Below, one piece after another: positions 22,836 through 33,741 of a stretch of 64,000 nucleotides of DNA (the stretch's first letter is position 1; the number at the start of each line of letters is the position of its first letter). This DNA is from Falciphora oryzae (taxonomy: Eukaryota; Ascomycota; Sordariomycetes; Magnaporthales; Magnaporthaceae): positions 564,366-628,365 of the forward strand of contig JNVV01000006.1 in the NCBI GenBank assembly GCA_000733355.1, in the 5' to 3' direction. The notes beneath the pieces were generated by a model that was given only the letters and a program-made list of their open reading frames with translations, was not told the DNA's origin and ran no database searches. The translations under genes and the position numbers were made by a program.

Positions 22836-22860
22836 AAAAAGAACTCGACTGTGCTTGTCA

Positions 22861-23245
22861 CTCCCCGGCGCGTAAACGTGTCTCAGTCGGGAGAAGTTTG
22901 TTAAGGCGGCCTCTTCTCCGCACTCGCTCCCCGGCGCGTAAGCATGTCAACAGTCGGGAGGGGTTCCTACCGTTTTCCTTCGGGAGGCGGGGACAGTTTC
23001 CTGCGCTGTGGCGGGGCAGCAGGAGGCGACGCTCGAAACGGGCGAGTGCGACGCGCTGTCGGGTTCCGGTATTTTCTTCCCTTCACCCTCAAGACACCCC
23101 CCCAGGTCGATAGGGGAGGCGGGCCAGTTAACGACAGTGGCCAGGGTCGGGTTCATACCGTTGTCCTTCGGAGGCAGACTGTCTTGCGCTGTGTCGGGGC
23201 GACAAGATGCGGGCTCCATCGAGGGATGCGACGCGCTGCCGAGGC
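22861..23245. repeat. GC-rich duplicated blocks, ~64 and ~186 nt periods
   Basis: CTCCCCGGCGCGTAA occurs twice (from about 22861 and 22925), each followed by a CAGTCGGGAG phrase. A longer block beginning CCTACCGTTTTCCTTCGG (about 22966) recurs, diverged, as CATACCGTTGTCCTTCGG (about 23152); both end in TGCGACGCGCTG. Base composition differs sharply from the AT-rich repeats just upstream. Confidence 0.75.
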
Positions 23246-23484
23246 CAGAAGACCTCAAAAGAGAAGAAGTCAAGATGGGGCATCAAGCATCGCCATTGAC
23301 GGAATCAGGTGAAAAAAAGAAACCATAGCCCAGAGGAAAAAAAGAAAAGCGAGTGACAGGTGATTCCAGCCCGGAAGGAGGAAGAAAAACGAATGACAGT
23401 TCTACCTTGACCGAAGGAGGAGAGTGAAAGAGTGTCGAGGTCGGAGGGATAAAGTGTGAGATCTCAATGAAACGCAGAAGGAGT

Positions 23485-23640
23485 GTATCCAAGTGATGAA
23501 GCAAAAGAATAGATATGCTTAAAAGCAAAACAGGGTATCAAAGAATGAATGTATCCAAGTGGAGAAGCAAGGGAGTGGACAATGCTGAAAAGCAAAAAAA
23601 AAAGAGCATCAAGGAAAGAATGTATCAAGTGAGAAATCAC
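23485..23640. repeat. tandem repeat of 66-71 nt, three units
   Basis: Units begin GTATCCAAGTG or GTATCAAGTG at 23485, 23551 and 23622. The first two full units share an AAAGCAAAA-GAATGAAT tail. The array ends at the stop codon of the neighbouring minus-strand gene. Confidence 0.75.
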
Positions 23641-26128
23641 CAATCAGGCGAGAATGGTGAGCGAGCGGAGCTATGGCAGGATGGGGAGCATGATGACTCC
23701 GAAGTAGTGGACGAGCCACCAAATTGCTTCCGGGCGCGCTTCGCCGCGCGGGCCAGCGCCCGGAGCCTGTCTCGCTCCCTGCGCTCCTCGATCTTGTGAC
23801 GGCGTATCGTTGGCAGGTTATCGAAGCGGTTCTGCCGGCGGATCTCCGACAGCTCGTTGTCTGCGACGGCTTGCTCATCATCGACCTCAGAGAGGAGCGA
23901 AGAGCCACGATAGTCGTCGCTGTGGACCGTTTCGATCTCGTCGACCGAGGGAGCGTAATGAGCGTAATGAGCGGAATGCGGCAGCGCGCCAAAGGACTGT
24001 GGGGCCAAGTCAGCAGTACCGGGATAGTCCCGGGAATGACAAGGGGTCTGGGAAGGCAGACAGTGAAACTTGGAGGCGATGTGCTGCCTCATGCATGTCG
24101 GCAAAGATGCGTCATGACCGTGGCTCGCGGAGATCCTCGTCGGGGTACGGGGAAGCGAGGCAGGGGCCAGAGGCTTGCCAGAAACGGAACCAGGACCAGT
24201 AGAGAAGCCGGAGGGAGCAGGGCCAAATTCAAGACCAGAACCGATAGAAAAGCCATCGGGATCAGGACCTGAAAACAAACCAGAACCAGGAGAATAGCCA
24301 GAGGGAGCAAGACCAGGATGAGAACCAGAACCAGAGGAAAAGCCAGAGGGAGCAGAACTGAGAGAAAGGCCAGAACCGATAGTAAAACCATCGGGATCGG
24401 GACCCGAAAACAGACCAGGACCAGGGGCAGAGCCGGAGGGAGACTTGGAGTAGACGGGTTTCGGGCGACCGTGGACCTCCTCGTAAGTGGCGGCAGGGAT
24501 AACTCGGCCAATCGGCTTCCCGGTTTGCACCGCTCGTCTTTTGGCTTCCTCGATATCCTCCGCGGTTGCCTCCAGAGAAGACCGCCACTTGGCGGGCTGC
24601 TCCTTCACAGGGGCCGAGGGGGGGTTGTTAGTAGCACCAGTCGACCGGTCAGTAGTGCCAGGGGCGGCTGGGGGAAGAGAGATGGCGGGTGCCGGGCTTC
24701 GCTTGGTCCGGATTGACACGACCCGCTTGGGCATGGTCCTCACTTGAGGCTCCGGGGACGGCTCGGCAGAGGCACCCGCAGTATCTTGAAACCACTGTTC
24801 CATTTCCTCGTGCCACTGCTTGCGCTCCAGGGGGGTCATTTGGTCGAGAGTAATCTCACCGCTGAAGTAACGCGAGAGCAGGGATCGAGGAGCAGGTCGA
24901 GAGACAGCCGGCGCCGGCTGAGGGGCAGATGACGGCAGGCGAGCAACGGGCCTTGACTGCACCTCAGGGCGGGAGGCAACGAATGGCTTCGAGGGAGCGG
25001 TAAAGGAGTGGACGGCTCGTGAAACGGACAGCCAGACGATAAGGAAGGGCAGAAGGCAGATGCCAACGAGGATGTAAAGAACGGAAACGGCAAACGCAGA
25101 GGCAGCCGAAGTGAATGAATGGACGGGCCTTTCGACACCGAGGGGTGCTGGGCTGACCAGCGACTCGAGGACGGGGACCGTCTCGGCCGACGCAGGGGGG
25201 TGTTGGACCTAGAAGAGACATTGTCAGTATTCGAAGGCGACATATCGCTTATGTGGTGCATGTGTATGTGCAGTGTGTAAAAAATGGCGACGGCGACAGT
25301 GATGGTGCGTGGTGGTGGGTGCTGGCCAGTGCATAGAGACGGCGCCATTGTGAGGTCCGAGTGTTGACGCCGACAAGGTCCAGGGAGTGTCGTGCTGGCA
25401 TGGTGCAGGGGCGTGGATGATTGATATGCAAGACGCTTGGACAAAACTGGGGAGATCGCCGATGCCAAGGCGCTAAAATCGTGGGGTGCAGACGGGAGGG
25501 CCCGAATTGAACGACAAGGGTGATGGAGAGTTCAGACGACATGCATCGATGGAAAATTGAATGATGAGAAGGCTCCCTAATGCACTGGCAACGAAGGAAC
25601 GGACGAAGAATAGAAGGACGAAATAGTTATGGATGATAACGGCGGTGGCCAGCGATGAATTATAATGGGTGAATTGGATTGGGTTGGATTGAATTGAAAG
25701 AAAAGGCGAAGAGAAAATGCAGTGGGGGGTGGTGATGGTGACGGTGACGATTGTGGGCCTGCTGCAAAGATGCTGTGGGGTGCAGTGTCGATGGCGGCAG
25801 TGATGGAGGGCTGGTGCTGATGGGGGTGGTGATGGAGGCATTGGAAAGAGGTTCAGAGGCAGAATGGGGGCGTTGTGGGTGGGAATGGAGACCAAGACGC
25901 TGTCGCGGGTGCTTGGTGGGCCCGCGGGATGGGCCAGCCCAAGGTGGTCGAGATGGCAGCGATGATGGAGGCATGGAATTACCAGAAGGGATGGAGGGAG
26001 GGGCAGAGGGAAGATGGCCAGAAATCAGGGGGATGAGGACTCACTTTCACCAACGACTCGAGGACACCACGCCCGAAGGCAATGGCGGGCTCGGCCGACG
26101 CGAGGAGGGAGGCAAGGAGAGCAGACAT
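23637..26128 (-). CDS. single-pass membrane protein with Gly/Ser/Pro repeats, unknown
   Basis: The main exon, 25208-23637, is certain as an open frame of 524 codons. I join it in phase 0 to a first exon at 26128-26045 that begins MSALLASLLASAEPAIAFG, for 551 residues. The 836-nt intron is unusually long, so an extra or different first exon is possible. One strong membrane segment (AFAVSVLYILVGICLLPFL) lies near residue 70. The middle carries about six imperfect 14-16-residue units of the type GFSIGSGLEFGPAPS. The C-terminus is basic and helical (RRHKIEERRERDRLRALARA). No known domain is recognised and no function is proposed. Its repeats and the repetitive DNA just downstream suggest a fast-evolving locus. 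Confidence 0.5.
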
Positions 26129-26864
26129 CGTACAGACAGCGAACTGAAAGCAGAATGGGTAGCGGGAAAGAAAGAATGGAAGTCGGATCGCTCCTCTGCC
26201 CAGACGGCCAGGACTATGTAGAATTCCTGGCTGCCAGCCTGCTCCACTTACTGATCTGACGCGCTCCATTGCCTGATTGAGCCTGGAAACAGCTGGAAAC
26301 AGCCCAATAAGGAAACCCAGTGGGCGGAACTGTAGAGGGACGGTGCCTGGACGTGATTGGGTGAATGGGCGACGACGACGAGGTATGGTATTGCGCTATG
26401 AAATCTATCAAAGTGACATCGACATCGTGATGCGAAGGACTTGTTTGTATGGATTTCGTCTTTCAACCGCCGTCAGAGGCCGGCGCTGTGTCCCAATGTG
26501 CGAAAACGTCGTTTCATGATCTGGGCGCGTCAGGGCCAGCTTCGCCATCGAGCCCCTAGCTTCCGGCATCGTTTGTACAACAGCGCCGAGGCCAACCACA
26601 ATGATAATTACGTAGTGAGAATATGCTCGACGAGGGCTTTCTGACGGTATCGGTACATGTGTGGTCAGAGCCGTTTCTGTTTTCATTATTTTCGCGGTCG
26701 AGATGAGGGCTTCGGGACGTTTGGATGGGTTACACGACAGCGCTGGGGAGTATGGACGAGCGGGTAACGGATTCATCATCAGGGCGATGCAGGGAACATT
26801 GTGATACCAAAATATCTGATGGAAGGCGCCGGGGTGGAAAATGTCAAATTGGGGGTGGCCGCGT
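26129..26864. other. spacer between membrane-protein gene and PAN2, no gene seen
   Basis: Both neighbours are on the minus strand, so this holds the promoter of the membrane-protein gene and the 3' UTR of PAN2. The frames that cross it show no motif. Confidence 0.45.
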
Positions 26865-28115
26865 CTAGCCCGGTGTGAGGGTCGTGATGCCCCCGAAGGA
26901 GCCCGAGGGCACTTGCCCCTGCCCGCCGGTCATCTGGGCAGGAGTAGAAGGGGCAAGGATTCTCCCTTCAACGTTTGGTGGCGTCCGCGTCCGCTGAACC
27001 ACCTGGCCATCCTTCCTGATGGGCTTGAAGTTGCTCTCCCTGCCGACGCGATAGATCTCGTCAATGACACTGTCCAGCGATCCGGCACTTTCGAATTCCA
27101 GAAATTTCCGATACAGCTCCAGAGCCGTCCGCGAGTCCTCGATCGAGTCGTGCGTATCCACCTGGATGTCCTCCTTGAGCAGACAAGACGCCAGGAAGGC
27201 CAACGACAGCTTCCGCAGCCGAGCCTTGAGGTAGAACAGGTTAATGGTGTCAATCACCTGCGCCTTGGGCACCTGGATGTTGATCACCCGGAAGTCCTGC
27301 CGTAGACCGTGCCCCAGGAACTGGCATCCGAGATTCAGCAGTACCCAGAGCTTCTTGAAGGCCACTTTGAGCGACACGAGGTTGTGCTTCGACTGACGCG
27401 GGTCCAAGTCGCCAGGGGTTATACCCGAGTACATGGTCAGGTAGTCGACGATGGGCTCCTTGATCAGGATATAGTCATCAATGAAGGGTTCGCCACGACG
27501 GGGGCCGCTGCCTCGGACGACCGAAACTCGAGCCAGGGAGTGAATCATGGGTCGAATGGTCTCCCTCTCGCCGTCCGAATTAACCTCGATCTCGGGCTGC
27601 TTCACGGCGACGAACTCGGTGTCAAGAGCCACGATGGTATCCGGACCAGGGCGCTCAAAGGAAGGATCCAGCACCCGGTACGTCTTACTTTCCGACTCGG
27701 GGCTACTTAGCCATGACGGGTTAGTGCACTAAGCCCACGATAGCAGCAACAACAGCCAAAAGAGACCAGGGACGGTATCGGGGAACTAACGTCTGGTCCT
27801 GGTACAGAACCGAAGTATCGAGCTTCTGCTTCCAGGTCGAGTCGATTTGGTTATTTGCAGCCTTCAATTGGTAAAGTACTATAAGGGGTGTCTTCCAAGT
27901 GGTGTTGAAGGTCAGGGCTTCCTTGGACGAAACAGGCTTAACGAGGAAGTCGTTGAAAAGATGCCACTGGCTTTCCTCCGGTGGTGTGGGTGCAGAGTGC
28001 GCAACTAACAAAGAAGAACGAGTTAGCAGACAAATTTGGCGACGCCGATGATGACGACCACGACAGCGACGACAGCGATGACAGCGATGACAGCGACGAC
28101 AGCGACGACAGCGAT

Positions 28116-28158
<43 letters not shown>

Positions 28159-31100
28159 CGATGCGAGGTAGAGATGAAGATGGAGATGGAAACGCCACAC
28201 TACAAATGGCGGGGATCGATTCTGGGCAGGGAGGGCACGGCAAGCAAACAAGATTCGAGACGCACCATTAACCATCGAGATGAGGTGCGGCTTGTGAGGC
28301 GGGCCCCGATCGATATTGACGACGACGCCGATCAAAGAATACACGTAAATCTCGTGTTTGGCGCGCTGGAGGTGCAGCTTGAGGTCCTCGCCCTCGAAGC
28401 AGTAAAGATGCTCGTCGCCGATGATTATACCGATCTCCTCTGGGAGCCAGCCGGGGGTCGCCCAGAGGCGCTTCTGCTCTGCGGTCGAGATATTGGCGTT
28501 GGCGGCCAGCACTTGGGGGATCGCCTTGATGGTCTTGCGCGTTGCGAGCGGCTGGTAGCCTCGGCAAGTGGTGCACCAGCCCCGAGCGGTTTGCTCGCGC
28601 TCGATACTCTTCTTAAGTATGTCGGAGAACGAGGTCGCGGTCGGCGGCCTGCCCCTGACGTAGTTCTGATGGGAGACGACCAGGTCAGAGATGCTGCGAG
28701 GCAACCGGGCGGATTGCTGACCACTCACCATCTGTGGATAGACCAGGTCGTTGACAAAACTCGAGCTGGACCGTGCCGTTTCGCTCGAGCAATGCATGCA
28801 CTTCATCAAGACTTGGGCAGTTGTGGCGGTCGCCTGCAGGAACCCGTCAGTTGCCGCTCACCCTGGCAGCGCAGCCCTCAACACCTCCCGCGTGCCGCCG
28901 ACGACAACGAGACTTACCTGCTCCATGACGTTGACCTCCGGGGAGGTCCTCATGTAATCTCGACACATCTGATCGAGCAAGAACCTGGCCAAGCCTTGGA
29001 TCATAGCAGCCAAAGAAGAGGCGTGCGGATCATCCTCCAGCAGATGGAGGTTGCCCACTAGAGACAGAAGAGGAAGTCAGTACAAGCTCCAGCCGGAACA
29101 AATCCGAGTACATGTCTAATCACTTACCGCCGGGATGGCTTGTGAGCATCTTCAGCATATTGGTTGCCTGACACGTTGCCCCCTTGGCCTTATCCAACAT
29201 ATCGAAGAGGAAGCCAAGCTCGCAGAGAAGACACTGCTCGCTCAGGCAAGCAGTAGCCGCGTGCTGGAGGGAAAGATTCCGCAAGATCGGCGTGAAGTGC
29301 ATGACCTGCAGGAGACTGTTGGCGTACGAATTGGCGATGTGGTTCTCCAGGCCTGCATACCGAGTCCGGTTGTAGAATCTGCGACGAGGTGTGAGTTATC
29401 CCCGACGGGAGACGAACAGACACTAACAGTTGACCGCATGGAGGAAGGGAACAGGCTCACCCAAAGTCGAAGTCGTCGACACCAAATTTGCTAAACTTGA
29501 TCTCGACGCTGCGATACATGTTGGGCACCTCGGCCTTGAGGCTCTCGATCTCGGTCTTGATGGGGCTTTGGATTGCATCTTCCTGATAGGAGTCCCCGTT
29601 GGAGAGTCTCGGGAGCAGCTTGGCCGTCTCCCTCGCCTTCTCGCTGAGGAACTTGGGGGCCTGCACGCTCCCGGACGACTTGTCGGCCGACCGGGTGTCC
29701 TGGAGCTGGTTCCTAAGAAGTCCCGAGGTGTTTTTCCCGTACAGGCCGAACTCGCTCTGGAGAAGGTTGGAGAGATAGTTGGGGTCGAATTTGACCGGAG
29801 GCGCCCCAACGTCCGACACATAATTCTGAGGCCACGAAGAGAGCAGCTCCTCGCGGTAGTATGTGAGTCCCACCGTGTTTAGAGGCCTACGGCATTGTCA
29901 ATCGCAAGCTAACTCGACCTGGTAGCGGACAGGTCGGGCGCGGGCGCGGGGGGCAAAAGGCGAGGGGAAACCTACGTCTCGACGCTCCAGTCCATTTGAG
30001 GAGGGGCTTCCTGTTCGTCGGTGGGAAACTCGAGCTGGGCGATGTTCTCGGCAAAAACAAGCTGCTTGGACGACGGCCCCCAGAGATGCAGATATCCGTC
30101 TGAGTCGGCGATGACGACCGTCCGGCCAGAGGGCGCGATATCGACCAAGGCGAGGTACGCGGTCGTATTGGCCTGTCTGACGTTGGTGGTGTTTGGGTTC
30201 AGGAGGTCGACAACGTGCATCTGGCCGGCCTGGGAGACGACGATACCAGTCGTCACCATCTTTGGGTGCATCCTCACGAACGCGGCCAGCGGCGGGAACG
30301 GTATCGGCGCCATGGACTGCATATTCTTCAGATCGAAGACGTTGACATACGGGTCGAACATGTAGTTCGACTGCTTCAGGGACGCACCGCAGGTAACGAT
30401 GAAATCTTGCTGCACGTCCATGTCGTTGATGTACGCAGACTGTGTGTTCCACGTCTTGGTGACCTTGAGGCTGATTGAATCTAGGATATCGACGCTGCCA
30501 CGCTTGGTCGCCGCGCAAATATGCCGGCTCTTCTTCATGATGCTGTAATGCTCTGACACGGGGACCTATACGTGAGTGCGAAAGGGAACGGGGGAGAGAA
30601 GATTGAAAGAGGAGTGTAAGCTTATTTTCTTCTCGAGGCCAGAACGAAGAAGCGCGGCTCCACCCGATGCTAACAGCGACCAGCCAAGCAGGGGGGAAGC
30701 AGAGGGAGCGTCGGGCGAGGAGCATACGGCCGACCTACCTGCTTGGTTATCTCTCCCTTGTTCACGTCGATGACAAACATGGTGTCCTGGTAGCCAGCAA
30801 CCAGGATCTCGGCCGTGCCGCGAGATGTGAAGGACATGCATCGTAAGTCTTTCATATCCTCATGGCTTGCGCGAGACACCGTCAGCTTCAACCCGTCTCT
30901 GACATGCCTCGACCCCGTGGAGACACGGGCCCTCGGCGATAGGGCGAGCGGCCTACTTGATATGCCACAACGGCGGGCCCCTCCGCAATGCCATGTGGAC
31001 GCTTTGGGGGCTCAAGCAGATGACGCCTCTCTCGTTGAAGAGAAACTGGCGCACTGCTCCCTGGTTGTGCGGACTCGCCTTGAAGGCGGTGTACCGCTCC

Positions 31101-31516
31101 ATCTCCTTGTTGCCATTGTGAAAGAACGATGCGACCCTCCCCTAAAGGACCCGACAGCCTAGTCAGAACAGGCGTTGCTGCAGACGACACTCCAAGCGCA
31201 AGGATGAGAGGGCGACGCAGACTAAGCAGGGGCTCGGGCGCGCGCCGCGGGGCAGGGAGACGGCGTCACGTACAAAGTCTTGACCGACCCATAGCAGTTC
31301 GGCGCCGGTATCGAAGGCGATGGCGGTCGGTATCGTCGAGGGGAGAAAGGTGTCGGCTCGCTGCTGCTGGAAGTGGAAGCGAGTAACCTGGGTGGCAGTG
31401 GAGGTCGGAGTGTCAGCGCAACGGCATCGATTGACTAGAGCAGGGGCCGACAAGCCAGAGGGGCAGCCAGCGCGAGGTCAATGAGGGGAGCATACCTCGC
31501 CCCAGTCCGCGTCCAT
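26865..31516 (-). CDS. PAN2: PAN2, catalytic subunit of the Pan2-Pan3 deadenylase
   Basis: Twelve exons, all in phase, encode 1137 residues: 31516-31496, 31387-31274, 31141-30957, 30865-30739, 30565-29976, 29886-29461, 29378-29128, 29057-28918, 28833-28729, 28665-28266, 28004-27791 and 27705-26865. The start [13 protein letters not shown] is typical. A WD40 domain fills residues 1 to about 340. A UCH-like domain without a catalytic cysteine ([19 protein letters not shown] onward) precedes the RNase D/DEDD exonuclease domain, which has D886 and E888 in [16 protein letters not shown] and [14 protein letters not shown]. The enzyme trims mRNA poly(A) tails with Pan3 and Pab1 in the cytoplasm. Introns 9 (63 nt) and 10 (261 nt) are multiples of three without stops. 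Intron 10 holds a 9-nt tandem repeat. Confidence 0.95.
28061..28159. repeat. eleven 9-nt tandem units inside PAN2 intron 10
   Basis: Eleven consecutive units of (C/T)GACAGCGA, the last ending in C. Read on the coding strand they would encode an Arg/Cys/His triplet repeat, because the intron is open in the PAN2 frame. Confidence 0.9.
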
Positions 31517-32488
31517 ACTGGAGGCTCCAGGGCGTCGTCACATCGTAGGGAAACAAGCGAGGCTCGTTCCCAGAGTGGCTGAAGTCCACGGCGACGGCCG
31601 TCCTGGGAGCGAGCGGGGAGCGTGTCGGGCCGTGGATAGCTTAGGGAGACAACCTAGAATCAATACTCGATAACAGAAGCCTTGCAGATCGCGGTGGGAG
31701 TTCTCTCGGCGGCCTCTAACAGTGGAGCATGATGATGCTTGGGCGAGATGATGCAGAGCCTCGTTAGGTGTCACTCCAGACTGGAATCCAAGTGCAGTTT
31801 TAACACCCCTGTCGTTTTCGGAGTTGCATTGGATATCACGGGGAGGCATAGTGGGGAGCATGGTCAGCTTGTCAATCCCCGCGGCCTGCAGCGTGCGCAC
31901 CCCCACTGACCACCTCAAGCTCTCATGCATTGGGTCTGCAATTTTTTGGACCGTCCCGCCACACTTTGAGGCCGTGAGAAAACAAAACTCAACAATGGAA
32001 CACGTCCAGCCCAAGCATCGAGAAGCAATTTCGTTCCATTCGATCCTCGACTTCATACCTCGGTACCGTGCATACAGACAGACACCCTAGGCCCCCCTCG
32101 CCAGGCCTCAGTCTGCCTCTCAAGCTGCCCCAGCCGAACCAGCCCAAAAGTTTCATCGACGGCATAACAATCCGCAAGTCATGATTCCAAAAATAAGCAA
32201 ACCAGTAACAGAACTGAAGGTGAGGGCTTGTCGCGCGTTGCCATGGCGTCGGCGGGAAATATGCACAGAAGAAGAACGCCTCCAAATAAACACAATCACG
32301 ACGCCGAGGTCAAGTCTTCACGACCAGAAAACAACTGTCCGAGGAGGGATCGGGGTGAATAATGCGGGGAGAGGAAAGCCGGAGGGGGAGAAAGATAGAG
32401 GGAAAAGAAGAAAAAAAAAACAGCATTATGCGTCTGTCCTCGGATCTCAAACGTTTCGCTCTAACCCAGGGTCGACTAGGTTCGTCTC
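31517..32488. other. spacer between PAN2 and carrier genes, no gene seen
   Basis: This holds the PAN2 promoter and the carrier 3' UTR. Open frames here have no recognisable features. Confidence 0.45.
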
Positions 32489-33741
32489 CTACTTGGTTAT
32501 CCAACCGAGGTAGTCGGCGACGATCAAGGTAACCATTCTAAAGTTCCAGTCAGCCTCTGCTTACGATATGCAATGCGGTAGGTAACAAGATGCCCGGCGT
32601 CTGGAACCATGGGCGCGCGCCCAGGCGGGAGATACCGATGGGGTTGGAGCAGCACTTACGCATGCGGCGCGATGCGGACATAGTACGTCCAGAAGCCACG
32701 GTAGAAGCGCAGAGGGCCCTCCTGCTTGGCCACCTTTGCGAAGCAGTCGATCATGCTCTTGTAAGGCAGCTTGCCGTCAGGACCGCGCTGCTGCTTCTGC
32801 AGGCGTGTCTTGGCAAAGTCAAAGGGGAGCGAGAAGAAGGAAGCGAAGAAGCCGGCAACGGCACTTGCGCTCAGCGTCTGTGCCCGCGCGCTCATCTGGG
32901 TCCGCTCCTTGAGCTGAGCCTTGGCCTCGCTGAAGAAAGCGAGCTGGCCAAAGTTGAGCGCCATGGCCCGGACAACCGTCGGCGCGGCGCCTGACCAGAG
33001 CGCGCCGACGCCCTCGTTGCGCGCAATGCGGGACAGCGCGTCCACGACGGACCTGTAGTTCTTGCGCTGGTCTAGGGGCTTGAGCCCGTCACTCTGCATC
33101 CGGATGAGGGCCAAGTCGGCCGGGTTGCCAATCATGGCCGCAATGCCACCGGCCGTTAGCCCAGCGGCCGCACGCTCCTTGAACCCGATCGACTGGCCGT
33201 TGGCCTTGGCGCGGGCCGTGAGCTGGCCCATGAATGTGTCGAAGAAGCCGAGGCGGGCGGTCGTGTAGACAGCTTGCCGGAGGAGCCCGGCCGACAGTCC
33301 CGTGTAGAGGTCGAGGGCCTTTCCGCTGGCGAGGATCTCGCGCGTGACCGACAGAGGGGTCGGCTTGACGCCGCCGGCCATGCCCTCGCCTGCGAGCTGC
33401 AGCCGGACCTTGACCATGTCGCTAATTAGGCAAGCCGTGGCCAAGTCAGCCTTTGCGTCTGCTCCAATTGCTTGTGCCTCGATTTACAGTTTGACAGGCG
33501 CGGTAGACGGTAGACGGCAGACGTGCAGTCTCGCGGTGCAGCGAGTGGGGCGGGACAGACGACCGACTTACACGGGCTGGATCACCGTCGTGGCCACCAT
33601 TCCGCTCAGGCCTCCATTGATAAAAGGCAGCGCGGCGCGCATGAACGGGGTGTGCAGGAAATCATTGCGGGCGGCCTCAGTCGTACCCATGACTGGCGAT
33701 GTTCTTGCTGCTTCGGTAGCCTGCTTGAGTGTGTTCGACAT
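32489..33741 (-). CDS. mitochondrial 2-oxoglutarate/malate carrier
   Basis: Exons 33741-33572, 33421-32660 and 32537-32489 encode 326 residues. The three mitochondrial-carrier repeats each show the PxD/ExxK/R signature: PVDMVKVR, PADLALIR and PFDFAKTR. Segments FINGGLSGMVATTVIQP and GLSAGLLRQAVYTTARLGFF are characteristic of the oxoglutarate/malate (OGC) branch, which exchanges these acids across the inner membrane in the malate-aspartate shuttle. The start at MSNTLKQATEAAR gives a short extension before helix 1. Intron 1 splits the first signature (PV|D) and intron 2 separates the last 17 residues; both have good GTAAGT donors. The exact substrate among dicarboxylates is inferred from family resemblance. 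Confidence 0.9.

Larger units (their letters stand above)
20019..23636. other. 3.6-kb gene-free region rich in diverged tandem repeats
   Basis: The first part, to about 20.7 kb, is probably the Tco89-like leader. Beyond it I find no gene. From 21.8 kb on, the region is dominated by an A26 tract and at least three unrelated repeat families, listed separately. Confidence 0.6.

Noticed and set aside
22856..23330. Transposon or LTR remnant in the GC-rich repeat blocks
   Set aside because: No transposase, reverse transcriptase or terminal repeat with target-site duplication is visible.
28061..28159. CRISPR-like array in the 9-nt repeat of PAN2 intron 10
   Set aside because: Units are contiguous with no spacers, in a eukaryotic intron; it is a simple tandem repeat.
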